A stretch of 64,000 bases of DNA from Hydrocarboniphaga sp965279055 (GCF_965279055.1 NZ_OZ257125.1:3968001-4032000), one strand, 5' to 3'. Shown: positions 1-9,292, counted from the stretch's first letter. Notes: generated from the sequence alone by a model not told the origin. Made by a program: numbers and translations.

Positions 1-1255
1 GCGTGCCGACTTCCAGGCCGGTTTCGCTGGCCTGCAACGCGGTCTGGTTGGACACCACCGCCTGCTTCAGCGCGCGCACCCGTGCCGAGCCGGACAGCAC
101 GCCCAGGTAGGCGTCGCGGGTGCTGCGCTGCACGCTGCGCAGGCTGCCTTCGACTTCGGCCTGGCGTTGCTGCGCCACGCTCTGCGCCTGGCTGGTCTGC
201 GAGTTGACCAGGAAGCCGCTGAAGATCGGCACGTTGACCTGGATGCCGATGCTCGGCCCCCTGCTGCTCTGCGCCTGGTCGCCGACCACGGCCTTGCGCT
301 CTTCCTGCTGCTGGTCGGAATCGGTGTACTGGCCGACCAGGTTCAGGGTCGGGTAGTGGCCGGCGCGGGCGATGTCGACATCGTGGCCGGCCAGCGTCGC
401 GTTGATGCGCGCGATCGCCAGATCGAAGTTGTTGTCGCGCGCCTGGCCGAGCCAGTCGTTGACGTTCTCCGGCTGCGGGCCCGGCAGCGGGATTTCTTCC
501 TGCAGCGGCACCAGCTTGGCGTCCTGCTGGCCGGTGACTTCGAGCAGCGCCTCGCGCGCGGCAGCGAGCTTCTGGTCGGCCTGGATGACGTTGGCCAGCA
601 CCAGGTCGTAGCTGGCCTGCGCCTCCTGCACGTCGGTTACCGCGGACAGGCCGACTTCGAAGCGCTTCTTGGCCTGCTCGAGCTGGCGGTCCAGCGAGTT
701 CTTCTGCGCGCCGGTGTAGCGCAGGTCGTCGTTCGCGGCCAGGTAGTCGAAGTAGGCGCGCGCGGCGCGCAGCATCAGGTTCTGCTCGGCCGAGCGGTAG
801 GTCGCCTGGGCCAGCGCCAGCTGGTCGGAGGACTTGGAGTAGCGCAGGAACGCGGCCCAGTTGAATACCGGCTGGGTCAGCGTGACGCTGAGGTTCTTGG
901 TGGTGTCGTTGGTGTCGAAGTCGGCGCCCTGCGAGACCGGCACCAGGTCGGGGCTGCCGTCACCGTCGGTGTCATCGGGCACGCTGTCATTGTTCAAATC
1001 CACCGTCGACAGCGTGCTCTGGCTGAAGTCGCCCTTGGAGCGGCCCTTGCTGTAGGCGTAGCTGCCGGTGATCAGCGGCAGCAGCGCGGCGCGCGCCTGC
1101 GGCCGCGCCTCCAGCGCGGCGTCGCGGGAAAAGCCGGCGGCCGCGAACTGGGTGTCGTGAGCGACCGCCAGCGAATAGACGTTGAGCAATTCATTGGCCG
1201 AGGCCAGGCCGGGCAGCAGGCCCAGCGCAGCGGCAGCGAACAGTGACAAACGCAT
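1..1255 (-). CDS. tolC: TolC-family outer-membrane efflux channel (C-terminus cut off by window edge)
   Basis: Outer-membrane, periplasm-spanning channel of tripartite efflux pumps and type I secretion. About 418 codons are visible; the C-terminus lies beyond the left edge. It starts at ATG 1255 behind a strong GGGGGA ribosome site, with a signal peptide ending near ASA at residue 20, then NELLNVYSLA, the usual start of mature TolC. Typical TolC helical text follows (LTQPVFNWAAF, RAARAYFDYLAA, KKRFEVGLSAVTDVQEAQA, then a second repeat PIFSGFLVNSQTSQA). Odd: residues 86-103 form an Asp/Asn-rich stretch (DLNNDSVPDDTDGDGSPD) resembling a calcium-binding thrombospondin-type-3 loop, placed where an exposed loop is expected. 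No inner-membrane pump partner is visible. The family call is firm; the transported substrate is unknown. Confidence 0.93.
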   Translation of the reverse strand, partial: MRLSLFAAAALGLLPGLASANELLNVYSLAVAHDTQFAAAGFSRDAALEARPQARAALLPLITGSYAYSKGRSKGDFSQSTLSTVDLNNDSVPDDTDGDGSPDLVPVSQGADFDTNDTTKNLSVTLTQPVFNWAAFLRYSKSSDQLALAQATYRSAEQNLMLRAARAYFDYLAANDDLRYTGAQKNSLDRQLEQAKKRFEVGLSAVTDVQEAQASYDLVLANVIQADQKLAAAREALLEVTGQQDAKLVPLQEEIPLPGPQPENVNDWLGQARDNNFDLAIARINATLAGHDVDIARAGHYPTLNLVGQYTDSDQQQEERKAVVGDQAQSSRGPSIGIQVNVPIFSGFLVNSQTSQAQSVAQQRQAEVEGSLRSVQRSTRDAYLGVLSGSARVRALKQAVVSNQTALQASETGLEVGT

Positions 1256-1326
1256 CTTGTATCCCCCAAGCGAAATGGAAATCCGGCGGCCCCCACAGGC
1301 CTCTAGCGTCGCGACGCTTCCGCAGA

Positions 1327-1659
1327 TCAGTACCGCGGCAGGCTCTCGTCGAGTTCCAGCGACCAGGCGTCGATGCCGCCGGCCAGATGGGAGACATCGG
1401 TGAAACCGCTGCGTTCCAGAAAGCGCGCCGCCCGCTCGCTGCGGACGCCGTGATGGCATAAGACGGCGATCGGCTGGTTTGGGTTTAACTCGCCGACGCG
1501 ATCGGGCAAATCATTCAGCGGAATGTTGACCTGCGGCCCCGGCAGCGCGGCGATCGCCAGCTCCTCGGGCAGGCGCACGTCGAGCAGCACGGCGCCGCTG
1601 GCGACCAGGGCCTGGAAATCGGTGGGGCTCAGCGTGCGCATGCGGGTCGGGTCCAGCAA
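1327..1659 (-). CDS. Single-domain rhodanese (sulfurtransferase)
   Basis: A 110-aa cytoplasmic rhodanese, GlpE-like in size. The active-site loop is CHHGVRS with nucleophile Cys68, which would carry the persulfide; VLLDVR near residue 26 and the closing LAGGIDAW are standard rhodanese landmarks. A second in-frame ATG at residue 7 (MRTLSPTDF) is an equally good start. It ends 71 bases before tolC on the same strand, so co-transcription is possible. Function is inferred as transfer of sulfane sulfur or thiosulfate:cyanide sulfurtransferase activity. It is far from the sulfur-detoxification cluster at 46.5-49.2 kb, so any link to that is speculative. Confidence 0.88.
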   Translation of the reverse strand: MLDPTRMRTLSPTDFQALVASGAVLLDVRLPEELAIAALPGPQVNIPLNDLPDRVGELNPNQPIAVLCHHGVRSERAARFLERSGFTDVSHLAGGIDAWSLELDESLPRY

Positions 1660-1748
1660 AGGAAGGGCCGCAGTATCTCATTCCCAAGCGGCTCGCGGCA
1701 TCGCTATGATCGATCGCTTGCACCGGAGAAGCACGGGGGTCAGGGACG

Positions 1749-2306
1749 ATGGGCGAAATCACCGAGCTGCTCGACCAGGTCCGCCTGGGCCAGAGCCAGG
1801 CGCGCAATCAGCTGTTCGAGCGGGTCTACACCGAGTTGTGCGCCCTGGCGCGCGCCAAGCTGGCCCGCGAGTCCACGTTCACCAACCTCGACGCCTCCGG
1901 CCTGGTCCACGAAACCTACCTGCGCCTGGGCCCGGGCGCGCAGCTGCAGGAAGGCGACCGCCGCAGCTTCTACGCCTACGCGGCGACGATCATGCGCAGC
2001 ATCATCGTCGACGAGGCGCGACGCCGCGGCGCCAGCAAGCGCGGCGGCGACCAGGTGCAGGTGACCCTGCTGACCAGCCTGCAGGCCGGCCAGGCCGAGG
2101 AGCAGCTCGACATCGAGGCGCTGGACGCGGCGCTGCAGCAGCTCAAGCAGATCGACGAGCGCTGCCACCAGGTGGTGGAGCTGCGCTACTTCGCCGGCCT
2201 GGGGATCGAGGAAGTCGCCGAGCTGCTGGAACTGTCGCCGGCCACGGTCAAGCGCGAATGGCAGAAGGCGCGCGCCTTCCTGTTCCGCGCGCTGCACTCC
2301 GGCTGA
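1749..2306 (+). CDS. ECF-type RNA polymerase sigma factor (Sigma70_ECF / TIGR02999-like)
   Basis: A 185-aa alternative sigma factor. Region 2 covers about residues 8-75 (FERVYTELCALARAKL, then YAYAATIMRSIIVDEARRR) and region 4 about 120-180, with the helix-turn-helix IEEVAELLELSPATVKREW. The text matches the family often called Sigma70_ECF, in which LVHETYLRL and the VDEARRR motif are hallmarks. In many genomes these sit beside a serine/threonine kinase or an anti-sigma factor, but neither is present here: the left neighbour is a divergent rhodanese and the right neighbour is maf. The start is ATG 1749, preceded by CAGGGACG. Target promoters and signal are unknown. Confidence 0.9.
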   Translation: MGEITELLDQVRLGQSQARNQLFERVYTELCALARAKLARESTFTNLDASGLVHETYLRLGPGAQLQEGDRRSFYAYAATIMRSIIVDEARRRGASKRGGDQVQVTLLTSLQAGQAEEQLDIEALDAALQQLKQIDERCHQVVELRYFAGLGIEEVAELLELSPATVKREWQKARAFLFRALHSG

Positions 2307-2518
2307 ATCTGCGGCTGGATTGACGCCGGCGACAGTCTGAGAGGCGGCGCGCCGGCGCTGCAGCCCCGGCAGCGGCTCGGCGCCGGCGTGGCGCCCGGCG
2401 GTCCGCTGCGGCACCGGGCCGCGAATGTGGTCGTGTCTGGCCGCGGCTGCGCGAGCGGGCGCCTATCACCGCTTCGACGGCTTTGCCCGGTTTTCCGGGT
2501 GCATGCGATAGTTGCGCG

Positions 2519-3124
2519 ATGCTTGCCTCCTCCCGCAGTGCCGCCCCCCAGTTCTATCTCGCCTCGCGCTCGCCTAGACGCGTGGAGATGCTGCGCGCGC
2601 TCGGCTACCGCTTCGACTGCCTGCCGGCGGACGTCGACGAAACCCCGCTGCCGGCCGAGGCGCCCGCCGCGTTCGCCACGCGCATGGCGCTGAGCAAGGC
2701 GCAGGCCGCCGCGGCCCGCGCCGAACAGGCGCTGCCGGTGATCGGTGCCGACACCGATGTATCGGTCGACGGCCGCATTCTCGGCAAGCCGGCCGATCGC
2801 GACGACGCGCTGGCCATGCTGGCGAGCCTGTCCGACCGCAGTCACCAGGTGTGTTCGGCGGTAGCGATCGTCGCCGGCAGCCAAACCCTGCAGGCGCTGA
2901 GCGTCACCGAGGTGCATTTCGGCGCGGTCAGTCGCGACGACGCGCTCGCCTACTGGAACGGCGGCGAGCCCGCCGACAAGGCCGGTGCCTATGCGATTCA
3001 GGGCGGCGCCGCGCGCTGGGTGCGCGAAATCCGCGGCAGTTACACCGGCGTCGTCGGTCTGCCGCTGCTGGAGACCTGCGAGCTGCTGACGCGCCTCGGC
3101 ATACGGCCGGAGCGGCGCGCATGA
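2519..3124 (+). CDS. maf: Maf-family nucleoside triphosphate pyrophosphatase
   Basis: A 201-aa house-cleaning enzyme that hydrolyses non-canonical or surplus nucleotides (dTTP/UTP or methylated NTPs, by subfamily) to the monophosphate and pyrophosphate. LASRSPRR at the N-terminus is the Maf signature; GADTDVSV and GKPADRDDALAML carry the metal-binding acidic residues, and KAGAYAIQG is the conserved C-terminal motif. The start was set at ATG 2519 because the reading frame upstream (to 2483) does not look like Maf. The stop overlaps the rng start by four bases (ATGA at 3121-3124), the classic coupled maf-rng arrangement of gammaproteobacteria. Which Maf subclass it is cannot be settled by eye; YhdE-type is likely. 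Confidence 0.94.
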   Translation: MLASSRSAAPQFYLASRSPRRVEMLRALGYRFDCLPADVDETPLPAEAPAAFATRMALSKAQAAAARAEQALPVIGADTDVSVDGRILGKPADRDDALAMLASLSDRSHQVCSAVAIVAGSQTLQALSVTEVHFGAVSRDDALAYWNGGEPADKAGAYAIQGGAARWVREIRGSYTGVVGLPLLETCELLTRLGIRPERRA

Positions 3125-4590
3125 GCACCGAGATCCTGGTCAACATCGGCCCGCAGGAAACGCGCGTCGCGCTGGTCGAGGGCGCCGCCGCGCAGGAGAT
3201 TCACGTGCAGCGCGCGTCGCGCCACGGCCTGGTCGGCAACATCTACAAGGGCCGCGTACAGCGCGTGCTGCCGGGCATGCAGGCGGCGTTCGTCGAGATC
3301 GGCCTGGAGCGCACCGCGTTCCTGCATGTCGCCGACATGATTCCGGCGCAGCCCGGCGCCAACGGCGAGCCGCCGCCGCAGCCGCCGATCGGCCAGCTGC
3401 TGCGCGAAGGCCAGGACGTGATGGTGCAGATCCTGAAAGACCCGCTCGGCAGCAAGGGCGCGCGCCTGTCGACGCTGCTGTCGATCCCGTCGCGCTACCT
3501 GGTGCTGCTGCCCTACGAGCCGCACAGCGGCGTGTCGGCGCGCATCGAGGAAGAAGCCGAGCGCATGCGGCTCAAGGACGCGGTGTCGCGCGTCCAGCAG
3601 GGCCAGTGCCCGCAGTTCGGCGTGATCGCGCGCACCGCGGCCGAAGGCGCCGACGAGGACGCGCTGGCGCGCGATCTGGAGTTCCTGCTGCGGCTGTGGG
3701 CCTCGATCAGCGCGACCGCGCGCACCGCCGGCCCCGGCACGCTGGTCCATGGCGATCTGCCGTTGTCGATGCGCATCCTGCGCGACCTGCTCGGCACGAA
3801 CGTGGAACGCGTGCGCATCGACAACGCCGCCGAGTTCGAGCGCCTGCAGCAGTTCGCGCGTGACTTCGTGCCACACGCGGCGCAGCTGGTCGAGCTGTAT
3901 CACGGGCAGGCGCCGATCTTCGATCTGTTCGGCGTCGAGGACGACATCGAGCGCGCGCTGGCACGCAAGGTCGATCTGAAATCCGGCGGCCATCTGGTGA
4001 TCGACCAGACCGAGGCGATGACGACCATCGACGTCAACACCGGGGCCTTCGTCGGCAATCGCAATCTCGAGGAAACCATCCTCAAGACCAACCTCGAGGC
4101 CAGCCAGGCGATCGCGCGCCAGCTGCGGCTGCGCAACCTCGGCGGCATCATCATTCTCGACTTCATCGACATGAAGAACGAGGATCATCGGGCGCAGGTG
4201 CTGCGTTCGCTGGAGAAGGAATTGAAGCGCGATCCGGCGCGCACCCAGGTCTACGATTTCTCCGCGCTCGGCCTGGTGGAAATGACGCGCAAGCGCACCC
4301 GCGAATCGCTCGGGCACATTCTGTGCGAGCCCTGCGCCACCTGCGAAGGGCGCGGCGCGGTCAAGACCATTGAAACGGTTTGTCACGAGATCGCCCGCGA
4401 AGTGCAGCGCGCCGCGCGCCAGTTCGAGGCCAAGGCCTTCCTGGTGCTGGCGGCGCCGAACGTGGTGCAGCGTCTCAACGAAAACCAGCCGCTGGGGCTG
4501 GCCGAACTCGAGGCCGCGCTGAACCGCCCGATCCGCACGCAGGCCGAGCCCGCCTATCACCAGGAGAACTTCGACGTCGTGCCGCTGTGA
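3121..4590 (+). CDS. rng: Ribonuclease G
   Basis: A 489-aa single-strand-specific endoribonuclease that matures the 16S rRNA 5' end and takes part in mRNA decay; it is exactly the length of the E. coli enzyme. An S1-type RNA-binding domain covers about residues 35-125 (GNIYKGRVQRVLPGMQAAFV). The catalytic DNase I-like core follows, with metal-binding Asp304 (TTIDVNTG) and Asp347 (ILDFIDM). The zinc-link CEPC at 402-405 and a second CEGRG knuckle support dimerisation. It lacks the long C-terminal scaffold of RNase E, which separates the two. It is translationally coupled to maf and followed after 127 bases by yhdP, a conserved order. Confidence 0.97.
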   Translation: MSTEILVNIGPQETRVALVEGAAAQEIHVQRASRHGLVGNIYKGRVQRVLPGMQAAFVEIGLERTAFLHVADMIPAQPGANGEPPPQPPIGQLLREGQDVMVQILKDPLGSKGARLSTLLSIPSRYLVLLPYEPHSGVSARIEEEAERMRLKDAVSRVQQGQCPQFGVIARTAAEGADEDALARDLEFLLRLWASISATARTAGPGTLVHGDLPLSMRILRDLLGTNVERVRIDNAAEFERLQQFARDFVPHAAQLVELYHGQAPIFDLFGVEDDIERALARKVDLKSGGHLVIDQTEAMTTIDVNTGAFVGNRNLEETILKTNLEASQAIARQLRLRNLGGIIILDFIDMKNEDHRAQVLRSLEKELKRDPARTQVYDFSALGLVEMTRKRTRESLGHILCEPCATCEGRGAVKTIETVCHEIAREVQRAARQFEAKAFLVLAAPNVVQRLNENQPLGLAELEAALNRPIRTQAEPAYHQENFDVVPL

Positions 4591-4717
4591 TCCCTCGCTA
4601 CGCCGCTGACATGACGGGCGTACGGAACGAACGGATTTTCGCATTCATCTGCGTGCCGGCGCCGCCGTGTTTCATTGCTTGTTGAACTACTTCGTCTTCG
4701 CGGGTCTCCACTAGAAA

Positions 4718-7700
4718 ATGGAACGGGTGAAACGCCGCTGGTGGACCGTGTGCGTGACCGCGCTCGCGTCGCTGGTCGTGCTCGCCGCGGTGATCAGTGG
4801 CCTGTTCCAGCTCGCCGTACTGGCGCTGCCCGGCTATCGCGAGCAGTTGTCGGATTACGTGTCGAGAGTCGCCGACCGGCCGATCGATATCGGCGGGGTT
4901 GCGCTGGTCTGGTATCGCCTGCGGCCGCAGCTCGAACTCGACGACATCGTGCTCTACGCCGACGACGGCGAAACCCCGGCGCTGTCGGCGGACCGGCTGC
5001 GCATCGGCTTCGGCCTGATGCGGCTGCTGCGCGGCGACACCTTTCCCAGCCAGATCGAACTGGGCGGCCTGCAGGTCGTGGTCGACATCGATCTCGACAA
5101 TCAGGTGCACGTGCACGGCCTGGATACCGCCGGCAAGGCCAAGGCCCAGCACGACTGGCGCCGCGATGTCGGCCGATTCGACGTGATCCGGCTCGAGGAC
5201 TGCACGATCACGCTGGACGACGCGCGGCTCACCGGCGGCACGCCGAAATTCCATCTGCTGCAGGCCGAGGCCAGGCGCCGCATCGGCGGCGCCTCGTTCG
5301 ACGCCAGTGTCGAGCTGCCCCGCTTCATGGGCGAGAGCGCCGAGTTCGAAGGCCGCATCAAGGGCGACCTCGACAAGCCCGAAACCTGGCAGGGCCGATG
5401 GAGCCTGGCGCTGGACAATCTGGCGCGGCTGCCATGGCTGGAGGCGCGCCTGCCCGGCCATCCGCAGCTCAGGCTGGTCAACGCCGACCTGAGCATCAGC
5501 GGCGCGATCGAACAGGGCGTGGTCGACGGCGCCGATGTGCAACTGGAGGCCAGCCGTATCGCGGCGCGGCGCGGCCAGAAGCTCGCGGAGCTCAAGGACA
5601 TCGAACTCGTCGCGCAGGCACGGCGCAATGGCCGCAGCTGGTCGCTGGAAGTGCCGCGGATGAAACTCAGCGGCGCCTCCGGCGCCTGGCCGGCGACGCG
5701 GCTGCGGCTGCAGTGGACGCCGCTGGTCGAGGGCGGCAGCGAGGTCCAGGCCGACGCCGATTTTCTGCGGCTGCAGGATCTGGCGCCGTGGATGATGCTC
5801 GCCGACGATCCCTCGACCGCGCGCCTGGCCGGGGTTTCCGGCGAGCTGCGCAACCTGGTCGGCCGCGGCCGGCTCGCCAAGGGCGCAGCGGCAAGCTATT
5901 CGCTGCGTGCCGAGCTCGACGGCCTGGGCTTCAACGGCGGCGACGACCACCCGGGTTTTTCCGGCCTGAAAGGCGAGATCTCGGCGACCGAGGCCGGCGG
6001 CCGGCTCGCGGTGTCGGCCGAACCTTTCGAGCTGCGCGCGTCGAAAGTGTTCGCGCAGGCCGTGGTCTTCGACCGGCTCGACGGCGCGCTGGACTGGACC
6101 CACGACACGCAGGGCTGGCAGATCAACATGCCCTCGTTCTCATGGCAGCTCGAAGGCACCCAGGGCCAGGGCGATCTGAAGCTGCTGCTGCCGACCCAGC
6201 CCGACACCTCGCCGGTGATCAGGCTCGGCGCCACGTTCACTGCCAAGGACGTGACCCGGCTCAAGCCCTACATGCCGGTGACCTGGTCGCAGAACCTGCA
6301 CGACTGGCTGCAGCGCGCGATCGTCAACGGCCGCGTGTCGCAGGGCAAGCTGGCGCTGGAAGGCGAGCTGGCGAAGTTCCCGTTCAAGGACGGCGACGGC
6401 CAACAAGGCAAATTCCAGCTGGATCTGGACGTGGCCGACGCCAAGCTCGCCTACGCACCGGACTGGCCGGCCGCCGAGCAGGTGGCGGCGCGGCTGCAGT
6501 TCCTGGCCAATGGCCTGAGCATCACCAGCGACAGCGGCAGGCTCTCGGGCAACCGTGTCGAACACCTGGTCGCGAGCATTGCCGATTTCAAGGACGCGGT
6601 GCTGAGCATCGACGGCGAAGTCGACGGCGAAGCCTCGCGCTACTACGACTTCCTGCGCGCCTCGCCGCTGGCCCGGCGCCTGTCCGGCCTGCTCAACCGC
6701 ACCCAGGCCAGCGGCAACGCCTCGGTCGCGGTGAAGCTGTCGATTCCGCTGCACGACGCCCAGCACACCGAGGTCAACGGCACGGTGCGGCTCAAGGGCG
6801 CTGAGCTGCTCTACCAGGGCCTGGACGAGCCGTTCCGCGAGCTCGGCGGCGAGATCGCGTTCACCACCACCGGCGCCAGCGCGCAGGACGTGACCGGCAC
6901 GTTCTACGGCGTGCCGGCGACCGCGGCGCTGACGCCGATGGAGGGCGGCAACACCCGCCTGACCGCCGATCTGGATTACGCGCTGCAGAGCGACGGCGCC
7001 GGCCTGTCGCGCTACGTGCCGGCGTTCCTGCGGCCGTATCTGAGCGGCGGCAGCCACTTCCGCGCCGAGGTTGTGCTCGGCCCGGCCTCCGACGGCCTGC
7101 TGGTCAGCAGCGATCTGCGCGGCGTCGCCGTCGACGCGCCGGTGCCGCTGGGCAAGGCCGCCGATGAAAGCCTGGCGCTGGCCGTGCGGGTCGGCGGTGG
7201 CACTACCAACACGCCGGCACCGGCCGCCGAACCCGGCGCCGCCGACAGCGCGCCGCTGTCCATCACCGTCGCCTATGGCGACCGCCTCGGCGCCGGCGTG
7301 CTGCTCGCACACAAAGGCAGCGAAGGCCTGCAGGCGCAGCGCGTGCTGGTGCATCTGGGCTCGGCGCACATTCCGACGCCGGTCGACAACGGCGTCTACG
7401 TCGAAGGCTCGGTCGCCGAATTCGACCTCGGCGACTGGATCGCGACCCTGCGACGCGGCAGCGAGCAGGCCGATCTGCAGGCCGCGGCGCTGACCCGGCC
7501 CGAAGGCGTGCAGAGCGGCGGTGCGGCCGACGGCCTGCGGCTGCAGGCGATCAGCCTGCATGCCGATCGCCTGCACTATCAAGGCTACAGCGTCGGCGGC
7601 GTGCAGCTCGGCTACCGCCCCGCGGCCAACGGCGGCTGGTCCTCGACCCTGGCCGGCGACAATGCCGAAGGCACGGTGGACTGGCAGGTGCAGCCGGGCA

Positions 7701-8650
7701 CGCAGGCCGGCGGCTCGACCGCCGCGAACGCGACCCTGGTGGCGCGCTTCAGAAAGCTCAACGTGATACCGCGGCCCAAGGTCGCGGCCGATACGGCCGC
7801 GGCGGGCGAAGTCGCCGACAGCCAGCACGCCGAGGTGATCGATCCGTCGAGGATGCCGGCACTGGATATCGACGCCGACCAGCTGCAGCTCGGCGAGGCG
7901 CATCTGGGCCATGTGCGCGTCAACAGCGAGCGTATCGCCGGCGGCCAGCGCCTGACCCAGCTCAGCGCCACCGGTGCCGACACCGAACTCAAGGGCAGCG
8001 GCGAATGGCTGCGCCGCAACGGCGTGTCGACCGCGGTGCTGACGTTCGATCTGGACACCAAGACCGTCGGCGATCTGCTGGAAGGCTTCGGCTACGCGCG
8101 CAACGTCAACGCGCAGCGCGGCCACTTCAAGGGTGCGATGAACTGGCCACTGTCGGCGACCGGGATCGACCTGGCGCAGGCGCAGGGACGGATCAACCTG
8201 GACATGGAAGCCGGCAGCTTCAGCGCGGTGGAGCCCGGCGCCGGCCGCGCGCTCGGCCTGCTCAACGTGTTTGCGCTGCCACGCCGGCTGACGCTGGATT
8301 TCCGCGACGTGGTCTCCAAGGGCCTGGGCTTCGATCATGTGCACGGCAGCTTCAACGCGGCCAACGGCAATGCCACCACCGACGACCTGAACATCGACTC
8401 GCCGTCGCTGAAGATCGAAGTGCGCGGCCGCATCGGCCTGGCCGCGCGCGACTACGATCAGCGCATCAAGGTCTACCCGGGCGTCTCCGGCGGCGTCACC
8501 CTGGGCGCGCTGCTGCTCGGCGGGCCGGCGGTCGCGGTGATCGCGCTGGTGGCCCAGGAAGTGCTGGACAAGCCGCTCGACCAGGTCACCCAGCTGGCCT
8601 ATCGCGTGACCGGCAGCTGGGACAATCCGCAGGTGAAGCGCGCGGATTGA
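4718..8650 (+). CDS. yhdP: YhdP-family AsmA-like protein (outer-membrane phospholipid transport)
   Basis: A 1310-aa protein with one N-terminal transmembrane anchor (about residues 11-37, VTALASLVVLAAVISGLF) and a very long periplasmic beta-rich body, as in the YhdP/TIGR02099 family (DUF3971 plus AsmA-like C-terminus). In E. coli, YhdP with TamB and YdbH moves phospholipids from inner to outer membrane through a hydrophobic groove. The N-terminal DRPIDIGGVALVWYRLRPQL and the C-terminal glycine-rich hydrophobic stretch near PGVSGGVTLGALLLGGPAV match the family. Length is normal (about 1270 residues in E. coli). It follows rng and precedes a PAP2-like gene by 24 bases, so co-transcription is plausible. 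Confidence 0.95.
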   Translation: MERVKRRWWTVCVTALASLVVLAAVISGLFQLAVLALPGYREQLSDYVSRVADRPIDIGGVALVWYRLRPQLELDDIVLYADDGETPALSADRLRIGFGLMRLLRGDTFPSQIELGGLQVVVDIDLDNQVHVHGLDTAGKAKAQHDWRRDVGRFDVIRLEDCTITLDDARLTGGTPKFHLLQAEARRRIGGASFDASVELPRFMGESAEFEGRIKGDLDKPETWQGRWSLALDNLARLPWLEARLPGHPQLRLVNADLSISGAIEQGVVDGADVQLEASRIAARRGQKLAELKDIELVAQARRNGRSWSLEVPRMKLSGASGAWPATRLRLQWTPLVEGGSEVQADADFLRLQDLAPWMMLADDPSTARLAGVSGELRNLVGRGRLAKGAAASYSLRAELDGLGFNGGDDHPGFSGLKGEISATEAGGRLAVSAEPFELRASKVFAQAVVFDRLDGALDWTHDTQGWQINMPSFSWQLEGTQGQGDLKLLLPTQPDTSPVIRLGATFTAKDVTRLKPYMPVTWSQNLHDWLQRAIVNGRVSQGKLALEGELAKFPFKDGDGQQGKFQLDLDVADAKLAYAPDWPAAEQVAARLQFLANGLSITSDSGRLSGNRVEHLVASIADFKDAVLSIDGEVDGEASRYYDFLRASPLARRLSGLLNRTQASGNASVAVKLSIPLHDAQHTEVNGTVRLKGAELLYQGLDEPFRELGGEIAFTTTGASAQDVTGTFYGVPATAALTPMEGGNTRLTADLDYALQSDGAGLSRYVPAFLRPYLSGGSHFRAEVVLGPASDGLLVSSDLRGVAVDAPVPLGKAADESLALAVRVGGGTTNTPAPAAEPGAADSAPLSITVAYGDRLGAGVLLAHKGSEGLQAQRVLVHLGSAHIPTPVDNGVYVEGSVAEFDLGDWIATLRRGSEQADLQAAALTRPEGVQSGGAADGLRLQAISLHADRLHYQGYSVGGVQLGYRPAANGGWSSTLAGDNAEGTVDWQVQPGTQAGGSTAANATLVARFRKLNVIPRPKVAADTAAAGEVADSQHAEVIDPSRMPALDIDADQLQLGEAHLGHVRVNSERIAGGQRLTQLSATGADTELKGSGEWLRRNGVSTAVLTFDLDTKTVGDLLEGFGYARNVNAQRGHFKGAMNWPLSATGIDLAQAQGRINLDMEAGSFSAVEPGAGRALGLLNVFALPRRLTLDFRDVVSKGLGFDHVHGSFNAANGNATTDDLNIDSPSLKIEVRGRIGLAARDYDQRIKVYPGVSGGVTLGALLLGGPAVAVIALVAQEVLDKPLDQVTQLAYRVTGSWDNPQVKRAD

Positions 8651-8674
8651 TGCCTCACTTTTAATGGGAACCCC

Positions 8675-9292
8675 GTGACCGATTTGATGATGCTGGTGAC
8701 GCACTTCGGCGCCACCGTGCTGCTGGCGCCTTTTTCGCTGCTGGTCGCCGCCTGGCTGTGGCGCGCGGTCGGCTGGCGCGAAGCGTTGCTATGGTGCGGC
8801 TGCGTCGCCGGGGTCGGCATCGTGACCGGGCTGGCGAAGATCTATCTGCAGCTCTGCGGCCTGCATCTTCACGGCGTGCACAGCCCCAGCGGCCACACCG
8901 CGTTTTCGGCGATCGCCTATGGCGGCTTCACCGTGATCGCGATGTCCGGCAGCCGCAGCCTGCGCGCCAACCTGTTCCGCGTCGGCATCGCGCTGTGGGT
9001 GCTGCTGATCGGCTATTCGCGCGTCGTCGTCGAGGCGCACTCGCCGAACGAAGTCATCGTCGGCCTGGTCATCGGCGGTGCCTCGGTGGCGGTGTTCGCG
9101 GCGCTGTATCGAGGCCGCGTGCGGCCGCCGTACCTACTGGCCGGCAGCATCCTGCTGGCGGTGGCGCTGGTCGCGCTGCTGGTGATACCGGACCAGGTGT
9201 TCACGCTGGAAAACTGGCTGCACCGGATCGCGCACCAGCTGGTGCCGTACCGCGGCTCCTTATGCCCGGCTCCGCCGGTGACCGCCGCGTGA
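8675..9292 (+). CDS. PAP2-superfamily membrane protein, atypical active site
   Basis: A 205-aa integral membrane protein with about six hydrophobic segments. The central HSPSGHT is PAP2 motif 2 (phosphatidate phosphatase / undecaprenyl-pyrophosphate phosphatase superfamily), and YSRVVVEAHSPNE is motif 3, SRxxxxxHxxxD, with Glu in place of the last Asp. Motif 1 (KxxxxxxRP) is poorly kept: the Lys of GLAKIYLQ is there but the Arg-Pro is missing. The start is GTG 8675, 24 bases after yhdP. A lipid-phosphate phosphatase role beside a phospholipid-transport gene would make sense, but the degenerate motifs mean activity is not assured. Confidence 0.8.
   Translation: MTDLMMLVTHFGATVLLAPFSLLVAAWLWRAVGWREALLWCGCVAGVGIVTGLAKIYLQLCGLHLHGVHSPSGHTAFSAIAYGGFTVIAMSGSRSLRANLFRVGIALWVLLIGYSRVVVEAHSPNEVIVGLVIGGASVAVFAALYRGRVRPPYLLAGSILLAVALVALLVIPDQVFTLENWLHRIAHQLVPYRGSLCPAPPVTAA

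Noticed and set aside
2483..2518. Longer maf start at 2483
   Set aside because: The extra 12 residues have no Maf similarity; ATG 2519 gives the standard N-terminus.
6140..8704. 854-codon frame antisense to yhdP
   Set aside because: Shadow of the yhdP codon pattern; no ribosome site or motif.
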